The notes under the pieces were generated by a model, which saw nothing but the letters and a program-made list of their open reading frames with translations, did no database searches and had not been told where the DNA came from. Position numbers and translations under genes: made by a program. Below are positions 7,175 through 14,982 of a stretch of 23,625 nucleotides of DNA, in pieces. Position 1 is the stretch's first letter. Each line of letters opens with the position of its first letter. The stretch is from a virus: positions 1 to 23,625 of the IMG/VR virus record IMGVR_UViG_3300025141_000771, one strand, 5' to 3'.

Positions 7175-10100
7175 CATTCCGTTTGTGGGCTTACACGCCC
7201 ATAGCGTAGTGGGCTCGCCATTTGATGGGCTAGGTTACCCAAAAGAGCATATGGACTATGCTTTCAAAAACGGCTCCGGGGCATTGGCTTTAACAGATCA
7301 CGGCAATATGAATGGAATGGCATATCAGGTGCTCCATGCAAAACAAATGCTTGAGGAGGGTAAAGACTTTAAGCCGATATTTGGAGTCGAGGCTTATTTT
7401 CTACCAAGCTTGGCTAAATGGAAGGACGAATATGAAAAGGCCAAGATAGACAAGAAAACAAAATCCTCAATTGATGATTCTCGATCCGGCACAACAATTG
7501 AGGATGAGGGCGCCTCCAAACGCGCCGTTAAAAACATACTAAACAAGCGCAGGCATTTGATCTTGTTGGCACAAAACCAAACAGGATTAAATAATATTTT
7601 TGAAATGGTTTCTAGGTCATTCTCCAAAGGGAGCTTTTATCGTTTCCCGCGCATTGATTATAAAATGCTGAAAAAACACAATGAAGGGGTGATCGCTGCT
7701 AGTGCTTGTCTCGGTGGTGTATACGCTGGCAATTATTGGGAAAATAAAGACAATGGCGAAGACGCAGTGTTGGATGCTGTGCGAAATACAACAATGGAGA
7801 TGGTTAACATATTCGGCGACCGCTGGTATGGCGAACTCCAATGGAACAACTCCCCAGACCAGCACAGATTAAATAAATACATTATTCAAATGCACCATGA
7901 ATTTGGAATCCCCCTGATTTCCACGGCCGATAGTCATTATCCAAGCCCAGAAGCATGGAAGGACCGCGAGCTTTACAAGAGACTAGGCTGGTTGGGCAAA
8001 TCAACAGCTAGGCCACATTATTTATCCGCCGACATTCCAGAGAGCGTGGAAGAGATAGGCTATGAACTATATCCCAAAAATGGCCAACAAATGTGGGACG
8101 CTTACAAGTATTATTCAGACTATTGTGGAGCAGAATACAACGACGATTTGATTCGACGATCCATCGAAGAGACACATTCAATTGCACATGAGCGCATTGA
8201 CAGCTTTATACCAGATGACACTGTGAGGTTGCCAGATTTCGTTGTACCGGATGATTTAACGGCAGAACAGGCGCTAACAGGCCTGTGCGCTGATCGCTTG
8301 CGCTCAATGAACTTGCATCATGACAAAGAATACGCAGATCGAATGCGGGAGGAATTAGAAGTAATTAGCGACCGCGGTTTCAGCAAGTATTTCTTGACAA
8401 TGAATGCAGTAGCAACTAAAGCAAATGAAATTCAATTAACTGGACCTGGCCGCGGCTCAGCGGCCGGTTCTTTGGTCGCGTATGCCCTTGGAATCACCCA
8501 GGTAGATCCAATTAAGTATAATCTACTCTTTTCTCGCTTTTTGAGGCGAGACGCAAAAGATTATCCAGACATTGATTATGATGTTTCGGATCCAATGGAG
8601 CTGAAGGAATTATTAATGGAAGAATGGGGCCGCAGCACCGTGGTTCCAATTTCCAACTTTAACACTTTGCAGCTCAGATCTTTAATTAAAGATGTATCAA
8701 AGTTCTATGGCGTACCATTCACCGAAGTTAATTTAGTGACTTCTAGAATGCTAAAGGAAGCAACGCCATTGGCGAAAAAGAAACATGGGATTAAGTCAGG
8801 AGTTTATACGCCAACTTTCGAAGAAGTGATGGAATTCTCAGATTCCTTGAAAACATTTTTGAATAAGTATCCTCAAATCGCAAACCACATCAACGTTTTG
8901 CACGGCCAAACAAGATCAGTTTCGCGACATGCAGGCGGCGTTGTTATTGGGGAGAATCTAGATCGTTGTATGCCTTTAATCAATAGCGGAGGGATCACAC
9001 AGACTCCATGGTCAGAAGGTCAGAATGTCAGGCATCTCGAACCTTTGGGGTTCATCAAGTTTGATATTCTCGGGCTTTCAACACTAAAGATGATCGAAGG
9101 TGCAATTGCACATATTTTAAAGAGACATCACGGCATTGAAAACCCAACGTTTGAAGAGGTTCAGGACTATTATAATGAGAATCTACACCCAGATAAAATA
9201 GATTTTAATGATCAAAAGGTGTACAACAACATTTTCCACAAGGGAAAGTGGGCTGGTATATTCCAGTTCACAGAAGAAGGCGCGCAGAAGTTTTGCGTAA
9301 AAGCAAAGCCAAAAAATATAATTAATATCGCAGCCATCACCTCTATCTATCGACCAGGCCCTCTTGGTGCAGATGTCGATAAATCATATGTCGAGGCGAA
9401 AGAAAACCCTGGTAATATAGTTTATGAAAATGATATTGTCAAAGAAGTAACAAAAGAGACGTATGGCTTCTTGATTTTTCAGGAGCAAATTGCACTTCTT
9501 GCACACAAATTAGGCAAGGATTTTAGTTTGGATGAGGGCAACAAGCTTCGCAAACTTCTCACTAAAAAAGGAACAGGCGCAGTCGCGAAGCAAAAGCTTA
9601 AGTTAAAAGTTAAGTTTGTTGCGGGTTGCATCGAGAAGGGCATGACGGAGAAAGCAGCAAATTCTCTTTGGAAGAAATTTGAATACTTCTCGGGCTATGG
9701 TTTTAATAAATCCCACGCGGTTTCTTATTCTGCGCTATCTTACCAGTGCGCTTGGCTGTTTAATTATTATCCAGTAGAGTGGATGGCGGCGTTCTTAGAC
9801 AAAGAGCCGGAAACCCGGAAAGAAAAAGCAATTAACCTTGCAAAGAAGTTTAAATTTAAAATTCAATCAGTGGATGTAAATAAATCTGGCACTGTTTGGG
9901 AAATTGCAGAAGACAATAAAACATTAATTCAGCCCCTAACTTCTCTTAAGGGCCTAGGGGATAAGGCAATTGAGCAAATTATTAATAATCGCCCGTTTAA
10001 TGTGGCCGAAGATTTTCTTTTCAACGAGAACATCGTCTATAGCAAATTAAACAAGAAGGCCCTCGATGTTTTAGCCAGGAGTGGCGCTCTAAGCTGCTTG

Positions 10101-10592
10101 GTTGATGACAGGTTTGAGGGTTCGAAACATTTTTGGACCGCCACCGTCGTGGAACGCCCTAAAAATAGAAAGAAATTAGAAGAGAATATAGAACTTTATA
10201 AACCAGAAGGCAAATTTTCAAACAAAGAGAGAATTGAAAACCTGGTTTCATTAACCGGCATTTTTCCAATGGACTTGGTATTGGACGAGAATATCCTCAA
10301 GAGACTGGAACATTATCGGGTACCACCACTTGGAGATTGGGACAACGATTTGGGAGTTGCCTGGTTTATTCCGAGAGAGGTTATTGAAAAGAAAACTAAA
10401 AATGGAAAACCTTATTGGATCATAAAAACAATTGACAGCACTTCAATCCAGAGCAGCATTAAGTGTTGGGGTGTGAAGCCAGAGCGAGATGTGGTTCATC
10501 TTAACCGGCCTTATATGAGCAGGTTAGACTATGATGAGCAATGGGGTTTTAGTACGAGATCAATTAAGTATAATTTTAGACTTTTAGGATAA
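7161..10592 (+). CDS. dnaE: DNA polymerase III alpha subunit (C-family) with PHP domain
   Basis: The replicative DNA polymerase, 1143 aa against 1160 in E. coli. The N-terminal PHP domain (about 1-290) appears to keep all nine metal-site positions: His12, His14, Asp22, His47, Glu77, His132, Cys183, Asp257 and His259. The palm has GPGRGSAAGS (428-437), the catalytic Asp470 and Asp472 in PDIDYD, and Asp635 in KFDILGL. Further family blocks are HAGGVVI (590-596), YRPGPL (730-735), FQEQIA (773-778) and GYGFNKSHAVSYSALSYQ (845-862). A helix-hairpin-helix (LKGLGDKAIEQI) follows near 940, and the C-terminal region is shortened. GGAG (7151-7154) precedes the ATG. The start overlaps the previous gene. 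No separate epsilon exonuclease is in this window, so the PHP domain may proofread. Confidence 0.96.
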   Translation: MKKNNIPFVGLHAHSVVGSPFDGLGYPKEHMDYAFKNGSGALALTDHGNMNGMAYQVLHAKQMLEEGKDFKPIFGVEAYFLPSLAKWKDEYEKAKIDKKTKSSIDDSRSGTTIEDEGASKRAVKNILNKRRHLILLAQNQTGLNNIFEMVSRSFSKGSFYRFPRIDYKMLKKHNEGVIAASACLGGVYAGNYWENKDNGEDAVLDAVRNTTMEMVNIFGDRWYGELQWNNSPDQHRLNKYIIQMHHEFGIPLISTADSHYPSPEAWKDRELYKRLGWLGKSTARPHYLSADIPESVEEIGYELYPKNGQQMWDAYKYYSDYCGAEYNDDLIRRSIEETHSIAHERIDSFIPDDTVRLPDFVVPDDLTAEQALTGLCADRLRSMNLHHDKEYADRMREELEVISDRGFSKYFLTMNAVATKANEIQLTGPGRGSAAGSLVAYALGITQVDPIKYNLLFSRFLRRDAKDYPDIDYDVSDPMELKELLMEEWGRSTVVPISNFNTLQLRSLIKDVSKFYGVPFTEVNLVTSRMLKEATPLAKKKHGIKSGVYTPTFEEVMEFSDSLKTFLNKYPQIANHINVLHGQTRSVSRHAGGVVIGENLDRCMPLINSGGITQTPWSEGQNVRHLEPLGFIKFDILGLSTLKMIEGAIAHILKRHHGIENPTFEEVQDYYNENLHPDKIDFNDQKVYNNIFHKGKWAGIFQFTEEGAQKFCVKAKPKNIINIAAITSIYRPGPLGADVDKSYVEAKENPGNIVYENDIVKEVTKETYGFLIFQEQIALLAHKLGKDFSLDEGNKLRKLLTKKGTGAVAKQKLKLKVKFVAGCIEKGMTEKAANSLWKKFEYFSGYGFNKSHAVSYSALSYQCAWLFNYYPVEWMAAFLDKEPETRKEKAINLAKKFKFKIQSVDVNKSGTVWEIAEDNKTLIQPLTSLKGLGDKAIEQIINNRPFNVAEDFLFNENIVYSKLNKKALDVLARSGALSCLVDDRFEGSKHFWTATVVERPKNRKKLEENIELYKPEGKFSNKERIENLVSLTGIFPMDLVLDENILKRLEHYRVPPLGDWDNDLGVAWFIPREVIEKKTKNGKPYWIIKTIDSTSIQSSIKCWGVKPERDVVHLNRPYMSRLDYDEQWGFSTRSIKYNFRLLG

Positions 10593-10604
10593 GGGAGGAA
10601 AAGA

Positions 10605-11309
10605 ATGAATTATATAGAACCTATTAAGAGCGATAGAAATCAATATGGATACAAAGGAGTCAAGCGCAACGAAGGTTGTAGAAAACCATTCATTGCTGTC
10701 TATGCAAAAGAAAGACTTGGCCGCTTCGATACGGCCTATGAAGCTGGTCAAGCGTATGCGCGGAAAATCTTTTCTGAAAATGAAACCCAACAAGAGTTTG
10801 ATTTCTACTTCAAGGAAGAGGAGTCGAACCGCGAGGAGACGACCGGATTTATTAAGAAAGAATTTATTTCTTTGCTGAAAAACAATGAAGAAGTTGCTTT
10901 TCAGACTGCCGAGTTGATCGACGAGATTTTTAATTTGCGACCATCCCAAAGAAAAGAATTGCTAAAAAGCACAAATAGAATTCTTTTCAGAGGGGTGAAA
11001 TATTCATATTCAGGCTTGGATAAGTTTTTTAAAGATTGGTCTGTAAAAAACCCAGGTATTAAGTCTTTTAAGAGCAAGGGCACAAATTATTACGTTTGGC
11101 AAGAAACTCGCGAAGAGAAAGCAATACAAATTATTCAAAATGAATATGGAGATTTTTCTTCCCAGGCTTCACAATTTAAAGACCTTCAAGATCATGTCCA
11201 GGTTTACTTTTCTAATAACGATTTTGGTTTTAAGGTTTCCTTAGAAGAGAACACCATTATAGGATTTAAAATTGGCTCGAAGTTTTCAAGAAACTGGGAG
11301 GGCAAATGA
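10605..11309 (+). CDS. AP2-domain DNA-binding protein
   Basis: A 234-aa protein with an N-terminal AP2/ERF-type DNA-binding domain at residues about 13-57: YGYKGVKRN, then KPFIAVYAKERLGRFDTAYE, then AGQAYARK. This matches the three-strand sheet and helix of AP2 domains, which in phages often accompany HNH homing endonucleases. No HNH motif is seen here. The remaining about 170 residues are not recognised. They include a helical region rich in E and K and a beta-like region (FRGVKYSYSGLDKFFKDW). GGGAGG at 10592-10597 gives the start. The stop overlaps the dUTPase start (ATGA). It could be a transcription regulator or a worn homing endonuclease relative. Confidence 0.85.
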   Translation: MNYIEPIKSDRNQYGYKGVKRNEGCRKPFIAVYAKERLGRFDTAYEAGQAYARKIFSENETQQEFDFYFKEEESNREETTGFIKKEFISLLKNNEEVAFQTAELIDEIFNLRPSQRKELLKSTNRILFRGVKYSYSGLDKFFKDWSVKNPGIKSFKSKGTNYYVWQETREEKAIQIIQNEYGDFSSQASQFKDLQDHVQVYFSNNDFGFKVSLEENTIIGFKIGSKFSRNWEGK

Positions 11310-11776
11310 TTATCAAAGCATTTAAGATACGACCAGACGCGAAACTGCCCACACGGGCACATCAAACGGATGCCGGAATGGATCTGTATTATTGCCCCAA
11401 TGGTGAGCGCGCCCGAATCATTCAAGAAGAGGGTCTAGTAATTGAGCCACGATCAACTGTTTTAATTCCAACCGGCATCAAGGTGGAGGTGCCATATGGT
11501 TATATGCTGGAAATAAAAAACAAATCAGGACTGGCCTTTAAAAGGCAATTGCTGGTAGGCGCTTGTGTCGTTGATCCTGGTTACGACGGAGAAGTGTACG
11601 TTAATCTTCACAATGTTGGATTGAATACACAATTTATGCAGCCTGGCGATAAGGTGGCGCAAGCCGTATTGGTGCCAATTGCACATTGCAAGGTTGAAGA
11701 AGTCGAGACCGACGAGTTTCTGAACCTCGATTCGACGCGCGGCGAAGGTGGCTTTGGCTCGACGGGAGAAAGATAA
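11306..11776 (+). CDS. dut: dUTP diphosphatase (trimeric dUTPase)
   Basis: Hydrolyses dUTP to dUMP and pyrophosphate, keeping uracil out of phage DNA and feeding dTMP synthesis. All five motifs of the trimeric family appear in order: I DAGMDLY, II EIKNKSGLA (Arg of the usual RSGLA replaced by Lys), III GACVVDPGYDGEV, IV PGDKVAQAVLVPI and V TRGEGGFGSTG. The 156-aa length is typical. The start overlaps the AP2 gene stop by 4 nt (ATGA) and the stop overlaps the next start by one base (TAATG), so translation is coupled along this operon. It acts with the ribonucleotide reductase and the DUF3310 protein in dNTP supply. Confidence 0.97.
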   Translation: MIIKAFKIRPDAKLPTRAHQTDAGMDLYYCPNGERARIIQEEGLVIEPRSTVLIPTGIKVEVPYGYMLEIKNKSGLAFKRQLLVGACVVDPGYDGEVYVNLHNVGLNTQFMQPGDKVAQAVLVPIAHCKVEEVETDEFLNLDSTRGEGGFGSTGER

Positions 11777-12066
11777 TGTCTTTAGAGAGAAAATTGAAGA
11801 GAAACAAGGCAAATAAGGCAAAAAAGATTGCTGAAAAAGAAATGGCGGCCAAGGTTGCTTTGTTTGATAAAATTCCGGATAAGTGCTTGACTTGTGAAGA
11901 ATCATTTGATAAAATGAATAAAGAACAAGTAGAGACATGGAATGTCGTAGTGAGACAAGAAGAGGGAATTGTTCGTCTTTATTGTCCAGGGTGCTGGAAG
12001 AAGGCAGTCAGCATCATTCAGGACTTTAAAGAGCACTTAGAAAAAGGAGCAGAATTTGAAAAATGA
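11776..12066 (+). CDS. Zinc-ribbon-like small protein
   Basis: A 96-aa protein. The first 30 residues are a strongly basic helix (KLKRNKANKAKKIAEKE). Two CxxC pairs, Cys37/Cys40 (KCLTC) and Cys70/Cys73 (YCPGCW), would hold one zinc in a ribbon fold. Between them lies a charged segment and a beta-like WNVVVRQEEGIVRLY. A basic tail with a zinc ribbon suggests nucleic-acid or RNA polymerase contact, but no specific family is recognised. It shares one base with the dUTPase stop and 4 nt with the next gene. Confidence 0.82.
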   Translation: MSLERKLKRNKANKAKKIAEKEMAAKVALFDKIPDKCLTCEESFDKMNKEQVETWNVVVRQEEGIVRLYCPGCWKKAVSIIQDFKEHLEKGAEFEK

Positions 12067-12248
12067 AATTTTTAAGAGAAGAGAAAATAGCAGTACTAGC
12101 ATTTATGGCTAGTGTGCTGATCATGTCTGTTATTCTTTATTTTGCATTCGAGATTGCACCCAAAATAAAGACACCAGAAGATAATTGCGATATCGGGTGT
12201 CCCGTGCACGCACCATGCCATCCGGACTGTAAGGAAGGGATAAAATGA
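12063..12248 (+). CDS. Small single-pass membrane protein with twin CX3C tail
   Basis: A 61-aa protein with a basic-acidic N-terminus (MKFLREEK), one hydrophobic span at about residues 9-30, and a 30-residue tail with Cys42, Cys46, Cys52 and Cys56 arranged as CX3C-X5-CX3C with His49 and His53 between. The positive N-terminal end suggests N-in topology, which would put the tail in the periplasm or outside, where the Cys could form disulfides or bind metal. Not recognised. It overlaps both neighbours by 4 nt. Confidence 0.72.
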   Translation: MKFLREEKIAVLAFMASVLIMSVILYFAFEIAPKIKTPEDNCDIGCPVHAPCHPDCKEGIK

Positions 12249-12475
12249 GCGACGACGTTAACTATCCGAAACACTACAACATCAACTGGAAAGGCGAACA
12301 GGCTATTGAAACATTTACATATATCAAATCATGGAAAATGGGCTATGCTGAAGGCAACGTAATTAAATATGTTTCTAGGCACAAATACAAGGGCAAAGCC
12401 TTGCAAGATTTAAAAAAGGCACGCTGGTATATCGATAGAATGATCGAAGAATTGGAAAAAGATGAAAGTCGGTGA
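12245..12475 (+). CDS. DUF3310 protein (T7 gp1.7-like nucleotide kinase family)
   Basis: A 76-aa protein with the family signature: VNYPKHYN (5-12) near the N-terminus, a central GYAEGNVIKYVSRHKYKGKA (33-52), and a final helix DLKKARWYIDRMIEEL. DUF3310 proteins are common in tailed phages. The T7 member gp1.7 phosphorylates dTMP and dGMP and sensitises cells to dideoxythymidine. The present protein is a minimal version, so kinase activity is only inferred. A good Shine-Dalgarno (AAGGAAGGGA) sits inside the preceding gene. It fits the surrounding nucleotide metabolism cluster with dUTPase and the IMPDH-like enzyme. Confidence 0.88.
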   Translation: MSDDVNYPKHYNINWKGEQAIETFTYIKSWKMGYAEGNVIKYVSRHKYKGKALQDLKKARWYIDRMIEELEKDESR

Positions 12476-12656
12476 CTTGATAAAGCATAAAAATGTCGGC
12501 ACTACAGGGGTGGTATTGAGTATCTTTATGCCTACACAACACCTTGAATATCGAACTGAAGAATATGCAAAAGTTATATTTTCAGGGGACTTGATTGCGA
12601 CAACGGCACCGCTTAAATTACTAAAAGAGAACTGGGAGGTTATTAGTGAGATTTAA
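12462..12656 (+). CDS. Small hypothetical protein, SH3-like N-terminus
   Basis: A 64-aa protein beginning MKVGDLIKHKNVGTTGVVLS, a pattern of small beta-barrel phage proteins (VGDLV-x-H then GxVL). The remainder is not recognised. It overlaps the DUF3310 gene by 14 nt and the IMPDH-like gene by 11 nt, and GAAAAAG-type purines provide only a weak ribosome site, so coupled translation is likely. Confidence 0.68.
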   Translation: MKVGDLIKHKNVGTTGVVLSIFMPTQHLEYRTEEYAKVIFSGDLIATTAPLKLLKENWEVISEI

Positions 12657-13686
12657 AAAAGCTTTAACATACGATGATGTATTGTTGGTACCACAATATT
12701 CTGACATTGAAAGTCGGAAAGAAGTAGACATCGGCAACAATTTAGACAAAAGAATTTGTTTAGATTTTCCAATAATATCGGCACCAATGGATACTGTCAC
12801 AGGTTTGGATATGGCCTATACTCTTGGAAGCAAGGGTGGCTTGGGGGTGGTCCACAGGTACATGACCATTGACGAACAATCATCTCTGGTAAAGGAATTG
12901 CACTCCTCATTGCCGCCCGGAAAACTTCTTTCTATAAATGTGGCCGCGGCCATTGGTGTTAGGGGTGATTATCTTGAGCGTGCAATGGAACTAGCCAACA
13001 ATGGAGCAAATGTGCTTTGCGTTGATGTGGCCCACGGCCACCATATTTTAGTCAAGAGGGCGATTAATGCAATCAAATCAAAGATTAATGATGTGCACGT
13101 CATGGCTGGAAATGTCGCGACAAAGGAAGGCTATGTTGCACTGTCTGATTGGGGTGCTGATTCCGTTCGTTGCAATGTTGGTGGCGGCTCTATATGCTCA
13201 ACGAGAGTTAAAACGGGTCATGGCGTCCCGGGCTTGCATACGGTGTTTGACTGTGCCACTGCAAAAAGGGAATACACAAAAATAATTGCCGATGGGGGGA
13301 TTAAGACCTCTGGCGATGCCGTGAAGGCCCTGGCGGCAGGCGCCGACTTTGTGATGCTGGGATCATTGCTGGCTGGTACGGATGAGTCGCCTGGAGAAAA
13401 AATAATCACCCTTGATGGCATTAAAAAACAATACCGTGGAATGGCAAGTAAAGACGCCCAAATAGATTGGAGAGGTCAGTACTCTTCGAACGAGGGCATT
13501 TCCACAACAATTCCATACAAAGGCCCGGTGGGTGCTGTTATAGAAGATTTGCTCGGCGGAATAAGATCCGGACTCTCTTATTCGGGCGTCCGGAGTATCA
13601 AGGAGTTACAGGAGAATGCCATATTTACACAGCAAACAGCAGCAGGTAGGGTTGAAAGCGGCACACATATCCTTGGAAACACATGA
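12646..13686 (+). CDS. guaB: IMP dehydrogenase/GMP reductase family enzyme without CBS domains
   Basis: A TIM-barrel enzyme of guanine nucleotide synthesis (IMP to XMP if an IMPDH). Family marks include [15 protein letters not shown] (7-21), SAPMDTVT (45-52), the catalytic loop GGGSICSTR with Cys184, IIADGGI (213-219), [17 protein letters not shown] (235-251), YRGMASKDA (263-271) and [13 protein letters not shown] (302-314). The C-terminal [11 protein letters not shown] fits IMPDH better than GMP reductase, while RVKTG after the Cys loop is reminiscent of GMP reductase. At 346 aa it lacks the Bateman (CBS pair) module that would sit near residues 73-94, so allosteric control by adenine/guanine nucleotides through that module should be absent. 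GTG start at 12646 behind GGGAGG (12634-12639). Confidence 0.9.
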   Translation: MRFKKALTYDDVLLVPQYSDIESRKEVDIGNNLDKRICLDFPIISAPMDTVTGLDMAYTLGSKGGLGVVHRYMTIDEQSSLVKELHSSLPPGKLLSINVAAAIGVRGDYLERAMELANNGANVLCVDVAHGHHILVKRAINAIKSKINDVHVMAGNVATKEGYVALSDWGADSVRCNVGGGSICSTRVKTGHGVPGLHTVFDCATAKREYTKIIADGGIKTSGDAVKALAAGADFVMLGSLLAGTDESPGEKIITLDGIKKQYRGMASKDAQIDWRGQYSSNEGISTTIPYKGPVGAVIEDLLGGIRSGLSYSGVRSIKELQENAIFTQQTAAGRVESGTHILGNT

Positions 13687-14012
13687 TGATAGATTATGGG
13701 AATCTTATTAAGAAGATTTGTTTTGAAAGCACAGACAAACTCCACGCTGATCTGAAAATTCGTTTACACTATGATGATCTTAAGATCCGCGAATTTTTTA
13801 ATGATGTAATATCTGGCTATGTGAGTAGAAATGAGCATATTTTAGCTTTTGTTGAAGAGCTAAAAGAAAAGAAAGCTATGTCAAACCCCAGACGAAATAA
13901 AATTAAACGAGCGAGATTGAAAGAAAAAGAAATTATAAAACAATTTGGTTTAGATAAAAATGAAATAGAAAATATATTTGATATTATAGAAAAGGAGCAT
14001 AAAGATTTATGA
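13683..14012 (+). CDS. Hypothetical helical protein (109 aa)
   Basis: No function recognised. The N-terminal half (LIKKICFESTDKLHADLKIR, then LHYDDLKIREFFNDVISGYV) and the C-terminal basic-to-acidic helices (NPRRNKIKRARLKEKEIIKQ, then FGLDKNEIENIFDIIEKEH) resemble, from memory, a small protein family seen in marine myoviruses. The basic stretch near 68-85 could bind nucleic acid. The ATG overlaps the IMPDH-like stop and the stop overlaps the next ATG (ATGA at 14009), placing it at the end of the metabolism operon. Confidence 0.75.
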   Translation: MMIDYGNLIKKICFESTDKLHADLKIRLHYDDLKIREFFNDVISGYVSRNEHILAFVEELKEKKAMSNPRRNKIKRARLKEKEIIKQFGLDKNEIENIFDIIEKEHKDL

Positions 14013-14239
14013 TAAGTTGCGCTAAAGAGTGTTTAAAAAACCAACAAGGCTGTAGAGAGAGGCGATGTCGATTGTGGATCGACTATGGCGAAGATTTTAA
14101 TTGCACGGCCGTTGCTGTAAACAGCAACCCTGAAATGACATTAAGCGAAGTTTCTAAGCGACTAAATATAAGCATCGTAAGGGTAAAACAGATTCAAGAC
14201 GCAGCCTTACAAAAATTAAAGAAAATATACGATTACTGA
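14009..14239 (+). CDS. Cys-rich protein with sigma-70 region 4-like helix-turn-helix
   Basis: A 76-aa protein in two parts. Residues 4-32 hold five Cys (Cys4, 8, 15, 20, 32) around basic residues, consistent with a small zinc site. Residues 42-71 (EMTLSEVSKRLNISIVRVKQ, then IQDAALQKLKK) match region 4.2 of sigma70 factors, where TLEEVAxxLGxTxERVRQI and the final ALxKLR helix read the -35 element. No region 2 is present, so it is not a full sigma factor. It may be a transcription co-regulator in the manner of small phage sigma-like proteins. It is the last gene before the ACTATTTATA element at 14249 and the acidic paralogue pair. Identification of the HTH is good; function is inferred. Confidence 0.83.
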   Translation: MISCAKECLKNQQGCRERRCRLWIDYGEDFNCTAVAVNSNPEMTLSEVSKRLNISIVRVKQIQDAALQKLKKIYDY

Positions 14240-14247
14240 AATAAAAG

Positions 14248-14258
14248 ACTATTTATAT
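14248..14258 (+). promoter_or_regulatory. GACTATTTATA element, copy 1
   Basis: GACTATTTATA lies 8 nt after a stop codon and 33 nt before the ATG at 14292. Related elements occur at 20202 and 22439. It could be a phage-specific promoter element, since it opens a new gene block after the sigma-like gene. It is not a forward T4 late box: TATAAATA would read on the other strand. Confidence 0.4.
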
Positions 14259-14291
14259 CTAGAAAACCTTTTTATTTATAGGAGTGGACTA

Positions 14292-14969
14292 ATGAGCAAG
14301 GGCAAGAAACTTTTAAACGAAGATACTATTAAACGATTCATGAAACTGGCCGGAACTGAAAAGCTTTATGAAAATGTGCAGCTTGAAGAAGCTGAAGAGC
14401 TTGAAGAAGCCGAAGAGCTTGAAGAAGCTGAAGAGCTTGAAGAGGGCGAAAAGCTTGAAGAGGGCGAAAAGCTTGAAGAACAGGTACCGGGACCACCGGA
14501 AGACGAAGACGAAGCCGCCATGGCCGCAGTCGATGATGTCCCACCGGTCGACGTAGAAGGCCCGCCGCCCGAAGCTATGGAGCCAGAAGTCGAAGCAGAC
14601 CCTGCCGTAGTTGATGCGGTGGAAGCCATAATCACTGCCGTTGGCGATACCGCCTCTGCGTACGGAGTTAAAGTCCAGGTCACGGACGAGGATGAGGCCG
14701 AAGAGCCACTCGCAGATGTACCACTCGGCGAGCCTGCTATGCCCGAGCCCGGACCGGATGCACTTTTGGACGCAGACGCAGACGAAGATGAAGAAGGTCC
14801 ACTTCCTCCGATGGCAGAGGCAAAACGTCACGCCGCACAACAAGAACTTTTTATGGAAGAGTTGGCTACGCGCGTCGCCAATCGCATTAAAAGAGAGCAC
14901 ATTGTTGAACAAGTCACAAAACGCGTTGCTCAAAGATTGCAAAATGCAAAGAGACGCACCAAAAAGTAA
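14292..14969 (+). CDS. Acidic repeat protein A, possible prohead core protein
   Basis: A 225-aa protein in three parts. The N-terminal module KKLLNEDTIKRFMKLAGTE (5-23) is shared with the next gene. The centre is extremely acidic and Pro/Ala-rich, opening with six-residue repeats of the type LEEAEE (about 31-63) followed by LEEGEK. The C-terminus (about 185-225) is a basic helical segment (ELATRVANRIKREHIVEQV, then KRVAQRLQNAKRRTKK). Each repeat offers an L-E-E followed by Ala or Gly, like the (L/I)-x-E sites cut by T4-type prohead proteases. I infer a scaffold or core protein; no homology search was possible. TAGGAG at 14279-14284 gives the start. The tandem 18-nt repeats make length variation likely. 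Confidence 0.85.
   Translation: MSKGKKLLNEDTIKRFMKLAGTEKLYENVQLEEAEELEEAEELEEAEELEEGEKLEEGEKLEEQVPGPPEDEDEAAMAAVDDVPPVDVEGPPPEAMEPEVEADPAVVDAVEAIITAVGDTASAYGVKVQVTDEDEAEEPLADVPLGEPAMPEPGPDALLDADADEDEEGPLPPMAEAKRHAAQQELFMEELATRVANRIKREHIVEQVTKRVAQRLQNAKRRTKK
14381..14480 (+). repeat. Tandem 18-nt repeats (hexapeptide) in acidic protein A
   Basis: Five full 18-nt units beginning GCTTGAAGAA or GCTTGAAGAG and a 10-nt partial sixth. The first three units differ by one base (GCT/GCC); the last two are identical to each other and encode LEEGEK instead of LEEAEE. The period keeps the reading frame. Confidence 0.95.
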
Positions 14970-14982
14970 AAGAGGTTAAAAA

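Noticed and set aside
1508-10592. Inteins or group I introns in the reductase, helicase and polymerase genes
   Set aside because: All three frames are continuous, of normal or short length, with motifs at normal spacing.
10584-10949. A 121-aa minus-strand frame over the AP2 gene start
   Set aside because: The plus-strand frame has the AP2 domain and a strong ribosome site; the antisense has none.
13067-13649. Two short plus-strand frames inside the IMPDH-like gene
   Set aside because: Out-of-frame shadows of a gene whose own frame shows continuous family motifs.
14249-14258. TATTTATA as a T4 late promoter (TATAAATA) on the minus strand
   Set aside because: It would drive transcription leftwards against every gene in the window.
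14313-14942. A 209-aa open frame on the minus strand opposite acidic protein A, and further antisense frames opposite both acidic genes
   Set aside because: They are the reverse of the biased repeat codons, giving Phe/Leu-, Ser- or Gln-rich low complexity without ribosome sites. The plus-strand genes have good starts and paralogy.
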